Part shown: piece after piece, positions 16,496 through 25,339 of the stretch
Numbering within the stretch: the first letter of the stretch is position 1
Layout of the letters: the number at the start of each line of letters is the position of its first letter
Assembly (NCBI GenBank): GCA_040770625.1
Contig: JAXGIW010000001.1
Span: forward strand, 248,001 to 312,000
Direction of reading: 5' to 3'
Source of the DNA: 58-81 sp012729145
Lineage (GTDB): Bacteria > Synergistota > Synergistia > Synergistales > Thermovirgaceae
Length of the DNA: 64,000 nt
Position numbers and translations under genes: made by a program
Notes under the pieces: model-generated
The model's input: only the letters and a program-made list of their open reading frames with translations
Databases searched by the model: none
What the model was told of the DNA's origin: nothing

Positions 16496-17305
16496 ATGGA
16501 ACTAACATCATCGGTCGTGCTCGACTGGATCACTCTGTACGCGCTGAAACTGGTAGCCGCGCTACTGATACTTGTTGTGGGCCGCATTGTCGCCAAGGGG
16601 ATACGTTCATTGATCAGGAAGGCCCTTTCAAAATGGAATGTGGACGTAACGCTGGTGAAGTTCATTGCCACTCTCTCATACTTCTCCATAATGGCCTTCG
16701 TTATCGTTGCCGCCCTTGCGCAGATAGGCGTCCAGACTGCATCCTTCGTAGCCATAGTGGGAGCTGCCGCTTTCGCTGTAGGTCTGGCCCTTCAGGGTTC
16801 GCTGGCAAACTTTGCGTCAGGGGTACTTATAATCCTCTTCAAACCCTTCAAAGCAGGGGACTATGTTGAGGGCGGTGGTGTAGCAGGGACCGTTGAGGAG
16901 GTCAGCATCTTCACCACCGTCCTGAGATCGCCCGACAACAGGGTGATCATTGTGCCCAACGGGAAGATCATGGCCGACAATATCGTCAACTATTCCGCCA
17001 GAGAGATCCGTCGTGTCGATCTTGTGGCAGGAGTGAGCTATTCTGACGATATCGACAAGGTCAGGAAGGTGCTGGAGATCATACTGGATGAGGATGAACG
17101 TGTCCTAAAGGACCCTGCCCCGACCATCGGAGTGCTGGAACTGGCTGACAGCAGCGTTGACTTTGCCGTTCGCCCCTGGGTCAGGAGTTCGGACTACTGG
17201 GGCGTCTTCTTCGACCTCCAGGAGAAGATCAAGAAGCGTTTCGACGCAGAGGGGATCTCAATACCCTTCCCTCAGCAGGACGTCCATCTGCACCAGGCTG
17301 AGTGA
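16496..17305 (+). CDS. Small-conductance mechanosensitive channel (MscS family)
   Basis: A 269-aa inner-membrane protein with three membrane segments. The pore helix TM3 is seen in FVAIVGAAAFAVGLALQGSLANFASGVLIILFKPFKAGDYVE, the MscS signature with Gly/Ala packing, followed by the beta domain (VEEVSIFTTVLRSPDNRVIIVPNGKI). The channel opens under membrane tension during hypo-osmotic shock. Start ATG 16496 behind GGAGG. The flavodoxin gene begins 32 bp further on and is probably in the same transcript. Confidence 0.95.
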   Translation: MELTSSVVLDWITLYALKLVAALLILVVGRIVAKGIRSLIRKALSKWNVDVTLVKFIATLSYFSIMAFVIVAALAQIGVQTASFVAIVGAAAFAVGLALQGSLANFASGVLIILFKPFKAGDYVEGGGVAGTVEEVSIFTTVLRSPDNRVIIVPNGKIMADNIVNYSAREIRRVDLVAGVSYSDDIDKVRKVLEIILDEDERVLKDPAPTIGVLELADSSVDFAVRPWVRSSDYWGVFFDLQEKIKKRFDAEGISIPFPQQDVHLHQAE

Positions 17306-17336
17306 TCAATTGCAGACGGAGAAAGAAGGACAAGCA

Positions 17337-17954
17337 TTGCCGAAAAGACTGTCTAGAGCTTTCGACTTCATCGCCCTTTGCCTTATGGCGTCTACGGCCT
17401 GGTTCTTCGCTGGCTGCGCTTTTGCGGTCGAGGTAGTCGGATCTTCTACCCAGGCGAAAGGCAGGGTCCTGGTGGCATTCTCGACCAGCAAGGGTTCGAC
17501 CGGTGAGGTGGCCGAGACGATAGCTTCTGAGATAAGGTCCGCCGGCTGGGAGGCTGAAGCGGTGAACCTGAATGATGTTCACCTCCCGGAGGAGTTCAAC
17601 CACGTGATCCTTGGTGGTCCTGTATACTATGGAAAGATCCGGGAGATCAAAGCCTTCGTGGAGAAGTATGAAGAGGCCCTCCGGGACCGTCTTACAGGGG
17701 CTTTTGCCGTCGGCATGGCTTTCGCAGTTGACGATGAGGAGCAGATCGCAGCAGGAAGGAAAGCCCTGGATGATTCAACAGCTCCCCTGAGGCCGGCCCA
17801 TCTGGGGTACTTTGCGGGCAGGATCGACCCGGGCAAGCTTTCTCTTCTTGAGAAGGCAGCGATCAAAATGGTGAAAAGCCCCGTAGGGGACTTCCGCGAC
17901 TGGGAAGAAACAAGGGCCTGGGCAAGGGAAGTGGTGAAAAGCCTGGATCAGTAG
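17337..17954 (+). CDS. Flavodoxin-domain protein with signal/lipoprotein segment
   Basis: A 205-aa protein from TTG 17337 (GAAGGA six bases upstream). Residues 8-30 are a hydrophobic export segment ending FAGC (Cys27), which resembles a lipobox. The flavodoxin domain follows: VAFSTSKGSTGEVAETIASEI (about 47-67) is the FMN-phosphate loop and VILGGPVYYGKIREIKAFVEKY the second FMN contact. The overall shape is that of the protoporphyrinogen oxidase HemG/flavodoxin_5 group. Flavodoxins are normally cytoplasmic, so the export segment is odd. The frame is open back into mscS, but that part is out-of-frame overlap. Confidence 0.82.
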   Translation: MPKRLSRAFDFIALCLMASTAWFFAGCAFAVEVVGSSTQAKGRVLVAFSTSKGSTGEVAETIASEIRSAGWEAEAVNLNDVHLPEEFNHVILGGPVYYGKIREIKAFVEKYEEALRDRLTGAFAVGMAFAVDDEEQIAAGRKALDDSTAPLRPAHLGYFAGRIDPGKLSLLEKAAIKMVKSPVGDFRDWEETRAWAREVVKSLDQ

Positions 17955-17961
17955 GCAGCCG

Positions 17962-18642
17962 TCACTCTCTTTCGTCCCTTGTGGCACCTTTCTCCCCGGC
18001 GTGGGGGAACTCGAACCGGACGTTCTCGGCACCGAAAGCCTTTGCCAGGGACTGGAGCGTCTGTTTGGCCGACTGTTCCACGTCGGGGCAGAGACCTGCT
18101 ATCATTGACTCTGCCTGGGACTCTGCAGCCCTCTTCGCCGCATCCTTCAGCCGGTTCTTGTCCTCTTCACTGAAGCCGTCGCCCAGCAGCGTATTGAGGA
18201 GGTCAGGAAGAAGAAGGGGAAGCAGCTTGCACTTCTGCTCGTCGTAGAACTGGATATCCCTGATGCTGGTCTCATAGACACAGGAAGGCATCCGGAGAAG
18301 GTAACTTCCCTCCGACTCCTCGATTATCTGGAAGTCGGGGCTCCTCAGGTCGTATCGGAAATCGATAACAAACTCGAAGATCATTGCCATCTTCCTGTTC
18401 GACAGTATCCAGGAAAAGTATTTCTTCCCAATCTCACCCCAGCTGTGATCCACCTCGGTCACTATCTCCTTGGTGAGCACCTTGAAGACAGAAAGTTGCC
18501 CTATGGACTTCAGCTGCTGGATACTAGAGTGGATCGTGGTCTCACGGCCTCTGGAACTACCGGGACGACGGATTATTTTGAAGGAGACATAAAGAAGCAC
18601 GGCAAGCAGGAAACCTGCAAGCAAGGAAACCAGAGTATTCAA
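17962..18642 (-). CDS. DUF4230 membrane-anchored protein
   Basis: A 226-aa protein with one N-terminal membrane helix (about 3-24) and a long soluble part that fits DUF4230 (IQQLKSIGQLSVFKVLTKEIVTEVD is the typical opening). The function of the family is unknown. The start is TTG 18642, preceded by AGGAGGTG. It is the last gene of the minus-strand sulfur locus, 52 bp after the first YeeE-type gene, so it may be co-transcribed with it. It is convergent with the flavodoxin gene, seven bases apart. Confidence 0.75.
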   Translation of the reverse strand: MNTLVSLLAGFLLAVLLYVSFKIIRRPGSSRGRETTIHSSIQQLKSIGQLSVFKVLTKEIVTEVDHSWGEIGKKYFSWILSNRKMAMIFEFVIDFRYDLRSPDFQIIEESEGSYLLRMPSCVYETSIRDIQFYDEQKCKLLPLLLPDLLNTLLGDGFSEEDKNRLKDAAKRAAESQAESMIAGLCPDVEQSAKQTLQSLAKAFGAENVRFEFPHAGEKGATRDERE

Positions 18643-18694
18643 ATTGTCACCTCCTGAATGGGACCCTTACCATGATAGCAGAGACACGAACACT

Positions 18695-19261
18695 TCATAG
18701 GCCCGCAAACTCCACCAGGAAAAGGGTCAGAACGATGATAACCACTACCGGGATAACCACCGCACGGTCGCTGACCTTGAAGACCTGCGGCAGCGTTACT
18801 TTTCCGTAGTATCCCCACTTCAGGATGCCATCATTCAGCCTCGGGTACAGGGCCGCGAATATCCCCGCCCCTGTAATTATGCCCGCAAGCCCCCCCACCA
18901 GGGCGTCCAGGTAGCCGTTGCCTATGGCTCCTGCGATGGTACCAGGGCAGTAACCCAGGATGGCGAACCCAGCCCCGAAGATCAGACCGCCGATCACGTT
19001 CATACCCAGGGAGCCCGATTTTGGGTATAATTCCACCCATCCGCGGCTTTTCATGAAATAGATCCCCACCATACCTGTCAGTATGGCTGAAAGCATCACC
19101 TTTACCACGGTAAAATCCTTTAGCAGAAGCTGCCCTGCGATAATATCGTATTTTGTCACCCCGCCCTTCTGGAGCAGGAAACCGAACGCGATACCGAAAG
19201 CCAGACCCCAGAGGAGCTGCGGGATATCCTTTTTAGGTTTGTTCACCGACCCTGAAGTCAT
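18695..19261 (-). CDS. YeeE/YedE-type sulfur-compound transporter, half-size protein A
   Basis: A 188-aa membrane protein with about five helices. Features of YeeE/YedE (DUF395) are GLAFGIAFGFLLQKGGVTKY and FGAGFAILGYCPGTIAGAIGNG, with the conserved Cys in the latter. In E. coli-type YeeE the equivalent parts form one chain that carries thiosulfate. Here two half-size genes sit side by side. Start ATG 19261 behind GGGGGATGAG. Function in thiosulfate or related uptake is inferred from family and neighbours. Confidence 0.88.
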   Translation of the reverse strand: MTSGSVNKPKKDIPQLLWGLAFGIAFGFLLQKGGVTKYDIIAGQLLLKDFTVVKVMLSAILTGMVGIYFMKSRGWVELYPKSGSLGMNVIGGLIFGAGFAILGYCPGTIAGAIGNGYLDALVGGLAGIITGAGIFAALYPRLNDGILKWGYYGKVTLPQVFKVSDRAVVIPVVVIIVLTLFLVEFAGL

Positions 19262-19285
19262 GATCTCATCCCCCCGTGTGTACGA

Positions 19286-19792
19286 TCAATAGATCGCCCC
19301 GGCCACGACGATACCTCCGATGAAAAAGCACGCGGTCGAGATCCAGCTCGACAGGGCCAGCTGCATCGTCCCGCTGATGCCGTGGCCGCTGGTGCAGCCG
19401 TCGGCCCACCTGGCCCCGAATCCCAGGCATATCCCTCCCGGCACGGCAGCGAGAAGTCTCAGCACAGGACCCGTTCCGAATCTTGAAGCCCAAAGGTCAG
19501 GAACCCACTGCCAGTGGAAGTCCCCTGAAAGAAGCGCGGAAACGAGGGATCCAATAACTATCCCAGTCACAAGCATCCATTGCCAGTCAACGACAAGTTT
19601 CTCCTTCTGGTAATAGGGTTTTCTGTCTACCATATCCCCGCGGACCAGTTTCTCCACCATCCCGCTGGCCTTGGCAAAGGTGGTGGAACAGGCAATCGGT
19701 TTACGGGAGATCAGAAAACTGAGCCAGCTCAGTATACCTATCCCCACCCCTGCAACATAAGGGGACCAGCGGACTTCCGTCATGTAATTCAC
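19286..19792 (-). CDS. YeeE/YedE-type sulfur-compound transporter, half-size protein B
   Basis: A 168-aa membrane protein, the partner of the next gene. LISRKPIACSTTFAKASGM near the N terminus and GFGARWADGCTSGHGISG near the C terminus carry the cysteines expected for binding sulfur in this family. Start GTG 19792 (GGAGG upstream), with an ATG three codons later as an alternative. It is 24 bp upstream of half-size protein A, supporting joint function as one transporter. Confidence 0.88.
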   Translation of the reverse strand: MNYMTEVRWSPYVAGVGIGILSWLSFLISRKPIACSTTFAKASGMVEKLVRGDMVDRKPYYQKEKLVVDWQWMLVTGIVIGSLVSALLSGDFHWQWVPDLWASRFGTGPVLRLLAAVPGGICLGFGARWADGCTSGHGISGTMQLALSSWISTACFFIGGIVVAGAIY

Positions 19793-19811
19793 AGCTCCCG
19801 TCCTCCTTTGC

Positions 19812-21263
19812 TCAGGATCTGTCCCAGTGTTTCTTCACTTCGGTGAATGTCGTGAAGAACCTTGAGCCGTGGGGGTTCATACAGGCCCGGCATTCCCTGA
19901 CGTACCCGGCTGCGCTGTACCCTGACATACCCCCCGCAAGGTTCATGACGCGTTCAAAACCGTGCTGTTTCAGAATGCTGGCTCCCAGGCTGGAGCGGTT
20001 TCCCGAACTGCACATTACCACCACTGGTTTTTCCCGGTCGATCTCACCGTAACGTGTTCTGAGGTCTGAGACCTGGATGTTCACAGCACCCTCAATATGG
20101 CTGTCCTCAAATTCAAGGGGAGCCCGGACGTCCAGAAGAATGAAGCTTGCATTTTCGTCGATCATTTCATGCAGATCCCCGGCCGAAATGACCTCTATAT
20201 GACTGGAGGGAAGCCCCCCAGCGGTCCAGTTGGCCATTCCACCGTCGAGATACCCTACTATCCTGTCGACGCCGACCCTTCGGGCCCATGTATTGGCCAT
20301 CTGGGCACTTTTGTAATCGTCGGCGACGAGCAGGATATCATTTTCCAGTGGCATTACCCAACCTGCGAAAGTGGGGAAGTTGCCGTTGAGGTCCAGATGC
20401 CATGTTCCCTTGAGATGCTGGCCGGCATAAGCAAAATAACTCCTGGCATCTAGCAGGACCGTGCCGGGATCGTTCATCTTCTCCAGGAACTGTTTCGGGT
20501 CCAGTTCCTCCATAACCGGAAGGTCTGAGACCAGGGCAGGCCCGTGACGATTGATATCGCTGCACCGGCTGAAATGGTCCGGAGCGGGAGGCATGTCCTC
20601 CGTAAGGGACCTGATGAACTCTTTCCTGTCCCCAATCTGCAGGGCAGGGTTGAATCTTCGTTCATAGCCGATGGTGCTTGTCCATTTGGCGCCCATTGCC
20701 CTGCCACAGAGGGATCCTGCACCGTGGGCGGGGTATACCTCAACGTAATCGGGCAATTCCATCAATTTATTGTGGAGGCTGTGGTAAAGCTCGCCCGCCA
20801 GTTCCTGGGCCATGTCGGGGAAAAGGTCAGGCCTGCCTACGTCTCCAACGAAGAGGGTGTCCCCCACGAACACTCCCGCAGGACTATCTGAGCGGGACCT
20901 GTCAACCACTACGTAGGAAAGATGTTCCGGGGTGTGTCCGGGTGTCTCCAGCACCTGCAGTGCCATATCCTCTATCTCTACGGTGTCCCCCTCGGACAGG
21001 GAAATGTGGTCAAAGGTGCACCTGGCAGACTTTGCCACGTAAATAGAGGCTCCTGTCGCCCTGGCCAGATCCATGTGACCAGAGATGAAGTCGGCGTGAA
21101 GATGGGTCTGCAGGATATGGGTAATATCCACCCCCATGGACCGGGCTTCCCTGATATAGATATCCACATCCCTCTGCGGGTCGATCACGGCGCAGGTGTT
21201 CTTCCCCGCCAGTATGTACGAGCTGTGAGCTATCTTTCCTGTAAAGAAATGTTTCAGAAGCAT
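19812..21263 (-). CDS. Metallo-beta-lactamase/double-rhodanese fusion (persulfide dioxygenase-like)
   Basis: A 483-aa protein. The N-terminal part (about 1-230) is a glyoxalase II-like hydrolase: THLHADFISGH (HxHxD plus distal H), TPGHTPEHLSY, VGDTLFVGDVGRPDL and PAHGAGSLCGR. Two rhodanese domains follow; the first lacks the active Cys (ILLVADDYKS), the second has it (VVVMCSSGNRSS). This is the arrangement of BigR/CstB-related persulfide-processing enzymes. ATG 21263 is used since GAGGAGG is seven bases ahead; the ATG at 21269 sits too close to it. Likely handles persulfides or thiosulfate delivered by the flanking transporters. Confidence 0.9.
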   Translation of the reverse strand: MLLKHFFTGKIAHSSYILAGKNTCAVIDPQRDVDIYIREARSMGVDITHILQTHLHADFISGHMDLARATGASIYVAKSARCTFDHISLSEGDTVEIEDMALQVLETPGHTPEHLSYVVVDRSRSDSPAGVFVGDTLFVGDVGRPDLFPDMAQELAGELYHSLHNKLMELPDYVEVYPAHGAGSLCGRAMGAKWTSTIGYERRFNPALQIGDRKEFIRSLTEDMPPAPDHFSRCSDINRHGPALVSDLPVMEELDPKQFLEKMNDPGTVLLDARSYFAYAGQHLKGTWHLDLNGNFPTFAGWVMPLENDILLVADDYKSAQMANTWARRVGVDRIVGYLDGGMANWTAGGLPSSHIEVISAGDLHEMIDENASFILLDVRAPLEFEDSHIEGAVNIQVSDLRTRYGEIDREKPVVVMCSSGNRSSLGASILKQHGFERVMNLAGGMSGYSAAGYVRECRACMNPHGSRFFTTFTEVKKHWDRS

Positions 21264-21342
21264 GATCATTCCTCCTCTCGAGAAATTGCAGGCCGGAAAT
21301 CATTCCGGTTGCTGAAATGTTTTCGTTTCCCGTTTTCCCGCC

Positions 21343-23133
21343 CTAGAAGTAGAAGATCTGGAACGCTGCAACTGCTACAAGCAAAAAGATCAGCGTCATT
21401 CCTCCCCCTGCTTTCAGGTAATCTGCGTTACGATACCCCCCGGACGACATCAGGAAGGCGTTGACCTGGTGTGTCGGGAGAAGGAATGAATTGGCCGCGC
21501 AAACCGCCGCCAGAAGGGCAAGGGGGCGGGGATCCATCCCCACCATAAAACCCATGTTCATGACCAGCGGAGCCAGGACCATGATTGCCCCCACGTTTGA
21601 CATCAGCAGAGAGAAAACGGTCGAGAGCAGGGATACTGTAAGGACCATCAGCAACGGATGCCCCCCCTGCACAAGAGCCATCAGTTTTTCCGCCATGAAT
21701 GCGGCCGCGCCCGTTTTCTGCATTGCCGTACCGAGGGGAATGAGCCCGCCCAGGAGAAAAACAACCTTCCACTCGATGGCATTGTACGCTTCCTGGATCG
21801 AAAGAACCCCGACAAGAACCATGGCCGCGGCACCGGTGAAAAAAGCCAGCGATATCGGGGCCCCCGTCAGCACCAGGGTTATGGCCCCCAGGAAACAGGC
21901 AAGCGCAGCCCATGTCCGGGTGCGGACCTTCGTCTCTGCAACGAAGGGAGTTGCGACGACAAAATCCGTTTCGTTCTTAAGGGCGGAGATCTTCTCCCAA
22001 AGGCCGTGAACTATGAGGATGTCACCGGGAAGGATCTGGTGGTCTGAAAGATCCCCCCTTATCTCCTCCCCCTTGCTGAAGAGCATTACGGGCTCAACGG
22101 CATAGCGCTTCCTGAGGGAGAACTGGCGGATAGACTTTCCCAACATCTCCGACCGCGGAGGGATGATCACCTCGGCAAAACCTGCCCTTACTGGATCATT
22201 GAGGCCTTTGAACCTGCCGGGTTCATCTACGGGTATCAGTCCGTGATCAGAGGCAAAGGCCGCCACGTCTTCTTCTTTTCCAAGGAGGGCCAGTTCCTGT
22301 CCGACCTGGAAAATGGTCTCCCGCCATGGGGCATACTCGGCTTCCCTGCCTTCGGATATACCCAGAACATTGACTCTGTACCTGTCCCACACACCCGACT
22401 CCTCCGTGGTGGTACTGGCAAGGGTGCTTCCTCCGGGAATGCGGTAGTGCCCGATATGATGAGGGAGATGGAATGCCTCGATGATCCTGTCCTGTACGGA
22501 TAGGGGTACCTCCCCTGAATCCTGGCCTGGAAGAATATATTTCCCGAAGACCAGAAAATAGCTTGTGCCCGCTATCAGAAGGAGCACCCCCACGGGGGTG
22601 ACACTGAAGAAAGTGTAGGGTTCAAGACCGAAGTCGCGGATCAGGTCGTTGATGAGTATAAGGGGACCCGAACCTATCATGGTCAGGGTACCGCCCAGGA
22701 TAGCCGCAAAACCTATGGGCATTATCAGGGCTGATGGCGGGATCTTTTCCCGGCGGGAGATATTGAGTATCCCCGGCAGGAAAAGAGCCGCCGCCCCTAT
22801 GTTCTGAACAAATCCCGAGAGAAGGCCCACAGAAAGGGACATCAGTCCAATTATTTTTTTCCTGTCTGTTCCCGCCTTTCTTATCACTGCCGCAGAGAAC
22901 AGGTCCATGATGCCCGTTCCCGCTATACCCTGGCCCAGGATCATGACCCCCATCATGGCCATTACAGCATTGCTGGAAAACCCGCTGAAGACCTCCTTCG
23001 GAGAAAGGACCCCTGTCCATCCAAGGGCAAGCATGCACACAATAGCCACGACGTCGATCCTGACAACATCGACGACAAGAAAAAACACTGTGACGGCAAG
23101 CACGGCAAGAACCAGAAGTATCGAACTATCCAT
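21343..23133 (-). CDS. SLC13-family anion permease with central RCK_C/TrkA-C domains
   Basis: A 596-aa protein. Membrane segments cover about 5-190 and 395-595. The middle (about 200-390) is soluble and has two TrkA-C-like parts (GIPE-like repeats LALLGKEEDVAAF and GDILIVHGLWEKI). The family moves sulfate, other oxyanions or dicarboxylates with Na+ or H+. The motif SGFVQNIGAAALFLP and the C-terminal LLPTHQVNAFLMSSGGY are typical. It is the first gene of the minus-strand sulfur locus; a sulfate or thiosulfate substrate is inferred from that context. Confidence 0.85.
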   Translation of the reverse strand: MDSSILLVLAVLAVTVFFLVVDVVRIDVVAIVCMLALGWTGVLSPKEVFSGFSSNAVMAMMGVMILGQGIAGTGIMDLFSAAVIRKAGTDRKKIIGLMSLSVGLLSGFVQNIGAAALFLPGILNISRREKIPPSALIMPIGFAAILGGTLTMIGSGPLILINDLIRDFGLEPYTFFSVTPVGVLLLIAGTSYFLVFGKYILPGQDSGEVPLSVQDRIIEAFHLPHHIGHYRIPGGSTLASTTTEESGVWDRYRVNVLGISEGREAEYAPWRETIFQVGQELALLGKEEDVAAFASDHGLIPVDEPGRFKGLNDPVRAGFAEVIIPPRSEMLGKSIRQFSLRKRYAVEPVMLFSKGEEIRGDLSDHQILPGDILIVHGLWEKISALKNETDFVVATPFVAETKVRTRTWAALACFLGAITLVLTGAPISLAFFTGAAAMVLVGVLSIQEAYNAIEWKVVFLLGGLIPLGTAMQKTGAAAFMAEKLMALVQGGHPLLMVLTVSLLSTVFSLLMSNVGAIMVLAPLVMNMGFMVGMDPRPLALLAAVCAANSFLLPTHQVNAFLMSSGGYRNADYLKAGGGMTLIFLLVAVAAFQIFYF

Positions 23134-23308
23134 TCTTCCCGACCATTTCAGGCATGTATCCAGCTGGTTTTGATGTCTTGCATCGGATACCCTCCAGAGA
23201 ACCCTTGTTCGTTAAAATATTTTCCTTTCAAATTATACTTCATACTGCATCTCTATCACTTTAAATAAAAGATGCAATAAAATTGGCTGGCCAGTTCTAC
23301 CTGAAAGG

Positions 23309-23335
23309 CAAGAGCCCCCTTCAAGGGGGCTCTTG
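23309..23335 (-). terminator. Terminator hairpin after the DUF4332 gene
   Basis: CAAGAGCCCCCTT and its complement (23309-23321, 23323-23335) form a near-perfect 13-bp inverted repeat, 23 bp after the stop of the DUF4332 gene. The T-run on the minus strand is poor (CCTTTC), so termination may be weak. Confidence 0.6.
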
Positions 23336-23358
23336 AATATGTCATTAAGGTAAATCTA

Positions 23359-23763
23359 TCAGTAGTTGATAACCCTGGGGAGCTTTTTGGCCTGCTCGAC
23401 CCACCCGGCCACCTGTTTCACCGAGGGAAGCTGCCTTACAAGCTTTTTGGCCTCGTTAACCTTGTTCATCTGCAAATGCAGATTCTCAGGGTTTCTCTGG
23501 GCCAGTTCAGGAACGGTGTCAACTCCTGATGCCTCCAGAAGATCTCCATACTCCTCGCCTACGCCCTTGATACGAAAAAGATCCACCTGGTTGACCCACT
23601 TCAGTATCATCTTCTCGCTGATCCCTGATCTTTCAGCTAACTCCTTGCGTCCTTTCGGGGTAGATCCCATTTTCAGAAGCGCATCGGTCGTGGCAACACC
23701 GGCATTCTGGAGCTTAACCGCATAGCTTCCACCTATGCCTTCTACCTTTTCCAGCTTCGGCAT
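23359..23763 (-). CDS. DUF4332 helix-hairpin-helix protein
   Basis: A 134-aa protein. It starts with LEKVEGIGGSYAVKLQNAGVATTDALL and repeats the helix-hairpin-helix pattern later (LFRIKGVGEEYGDLLEASGVDTVPELA), as in DUF4332. Helix-hairpin-helix units bind the DNA backbone without sequence preference. No partner gene is near. It is a single gene with its own terminator. Confidence 0.88.
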   Translation of the reverse strand: MPKLEKVEGIGGSYAVKLQNAGVATTDALLKMGSTPKGRKELAERSGISEKMILKWVNQVDLFRIKGVGEEYGDLLEASGVDTVPELAQRNPENLHLQMNKVNEAKKLVRQLPSVKQVAGWVEQAKKLPRVINY

Positions 23764-23949
23764 TTCCTGCTCCCTCCTTTAAAGATATTTCCCAAATTTC
23801 TGAAAACAATTCATTTTTCTTATTGATACTATCTCAATTGGATCAGAGTTGTCCAATAATACGGGGAAAAAAGAATGGACACAGGATACTGGATCTTTCC
23901 AGAATTACTGGAAAGATCCACGCAACAGGATCAGGTCCCGCTGTCCGGA

Positions 23950-24699
23950 TCACTGCCTTCGCTTCTCGCAGACAAAAGCCTTAAGCCTGTACTCACCTTC
24001 TTCCGCCAGGAAATGATCGTACAGATCATTCAGGGCGATCTCTTCATTCAGGACCAGCCCCGATCCTTCAAAGGCTCGCATCCACTCTGAGTTGCTGAAA
24101 AGTCCCAGAGTGTGGACTTCGTTATAGATCTGCAGCTCTGTTTCGCGGCGGATGAGGAAGACAATTGCGGCCTCGTAGGTGCTGTCCGAGACCACGTGAT
24201 CGTTCTCAAAAACAGTAACCTGTGTATCCCCATCCGACCCCGAGTAGACAAAATTGTTGTTACGGAAAAGCTCTTTCGGGTGGACCACTGCGAGAAAGAC
24301 TCCGCCGGGTACAAGATGCGTTGCGGAAGTCAAAAGCGCCTTGTCCAGGTCCTCCACGGTGGACATGTACATTATCGAGTCGGGGATCACGACGGCGTCG
24401 AACTTTCGATCCAGCCTGATATTTCGCATATCGCCCTGAATATAGCGAACCCCGGGGTTCAGATCCCTCGCCAGTGCAAGCTGTTCTCCGCAAAGGTCCA
24501 CCCCTGTGATCTCAAAATGCCCCTTGAAATGAAAGTCATGCCCTCCGGCACCGCAGCCGAGGTGCAGCATCGTCCTGGCTTTCCCGCCGGAATTCCTCTT
24601 TACGGCTTCGATATAGATCTGTGCCTCTTCGGCCAGATCTCCAGGGGGTGCCAGGATCCTCTCGGTCCATGCCAGGCTTGTGTAGGAAAGCCAGTTCAA
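23950..24699 (-). CDS. Class I SAM-dependent methyltransferase
   Basis: A 249-aa protein. The SAM motif is MLHLGCGAGGHDFHF (about 44-58), with the second acidic contact in ITGVDLCGEQLALAR and the FDAVVIPDSIMYM stretch. The substrate is unknown. The TTG at 24699 begins one base after the stop of the flavin reductase gene, with GGAGGCGG upstream inside that gene, which indicates a coupled pair. The fold is close to small-molecule methyltransferases (Methyltransf_25 type). Confidence 0.85.
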   Translation of the reverse strand: MNWLSYTSLAWTERILAPPGDLAEEAQIYIEAVKRNSGGKARTMLHLGCGAGGHDFHFKGHFEITGVDLCGEQLALARDLNPGVRYIQGDMRNIRLDRKFDAVVIPDSIMYMSTVEDLDKALLTSATHLVPGGVFLAVVHPKELFRNNNFVYSGSDGDTQVTVFENDHVVSDSTYEAAIVFLIRRETELQIYNEVHTLGLFSNSEWMRAFEGSGLVLNEEIALNDLYDHFLAEEGEYRLKAFVCEKRRQ

Positions 24700-24700
24700 T

Positions 24701-25288
24701 TCAGGAGCCGCCTCCGACCTTCGGCAACTTTCCCTTCAGTCCCTCACCGTCACTCCATGCCCTTCCGACAGTTCCACCAATGGACCAGTAACGGTTATCA
24801 GGCATTGTCAGGCAGAAAGGTTTTACTTTCTCTATATCAGGGCTCCCTCCGGTGAGGAACCTCTCTTCGGACCACACTCCAGCGACCTCCCCGATAAAGA
24901 GGATGTCCACCGGAAGTTCCAGTGTCTCGACAACCCTGCACTCCATTGTGACCGGACACTGCCTTATCATGGGGGCTTGCCTAAGGGATCCGTGGAAGAT
25001 ATCGAAAAGGACCGACTTGTCAAGATCGTTCCCGCTGACCATACCAGTAAGATCTGTCTCCTTTACCAGTTCCACCGATGGGATATTGATGCTGAACTCC
25101 CCTGTATCCCTGATCGCAGATGCCGTAGCGTGGCGGCCAATGGCGACGCTCATCAGGGCAGGTCTGGCGTTCACCCTGGTAACCCAGGCTACAGCCATAA
25201 AATTCGGACGCCCCTCAATGCTGGATCCTACTATGACCACCGGCATCGGCAAAGGATAGGGATTGTTCCCGATGTTGATCTTTTTCAT
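24701..25288 (-). CDS. Flavin reductase-like protein (FMN-binding split barrel)
   Basis: A 195-aa protein. NPYPLPMPVVIVGSSIEGRPNFMAVAWVTRV and the SVAIGRHATASAIRDTGEFSINIPS stretch are hallmarks of the flavin reductase domain (FlaRed), which in anaerobes often acts as an FMN-containing electron carrier. It is upstream of and coupled to a methyltransferase gene. Confidence 0.92.
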   Translation of the reverse strand: MKKINIGNNPYPLPMPVVIVGSSIEGRPNFMAVAWVTRVNARPALMSVAIGRHATASAIRDTGEFSINIPSVELVKETDLTGMVSGNDLDKSVLFDIFHGSLRQAPMIRQCPVTMECRVVETLELPVDILFIGEVAGVWSEERFLTGGSPDIEKVKPFCLTMPDNRYWSIGGTVGRAWSDGEGLKGKLPKVGGGS

Positions 25289-25339
25289 GATGATGACCCC
25301 CTCACGGTTTGATATGCGGGTCGCACAATTGCCCCGGCT

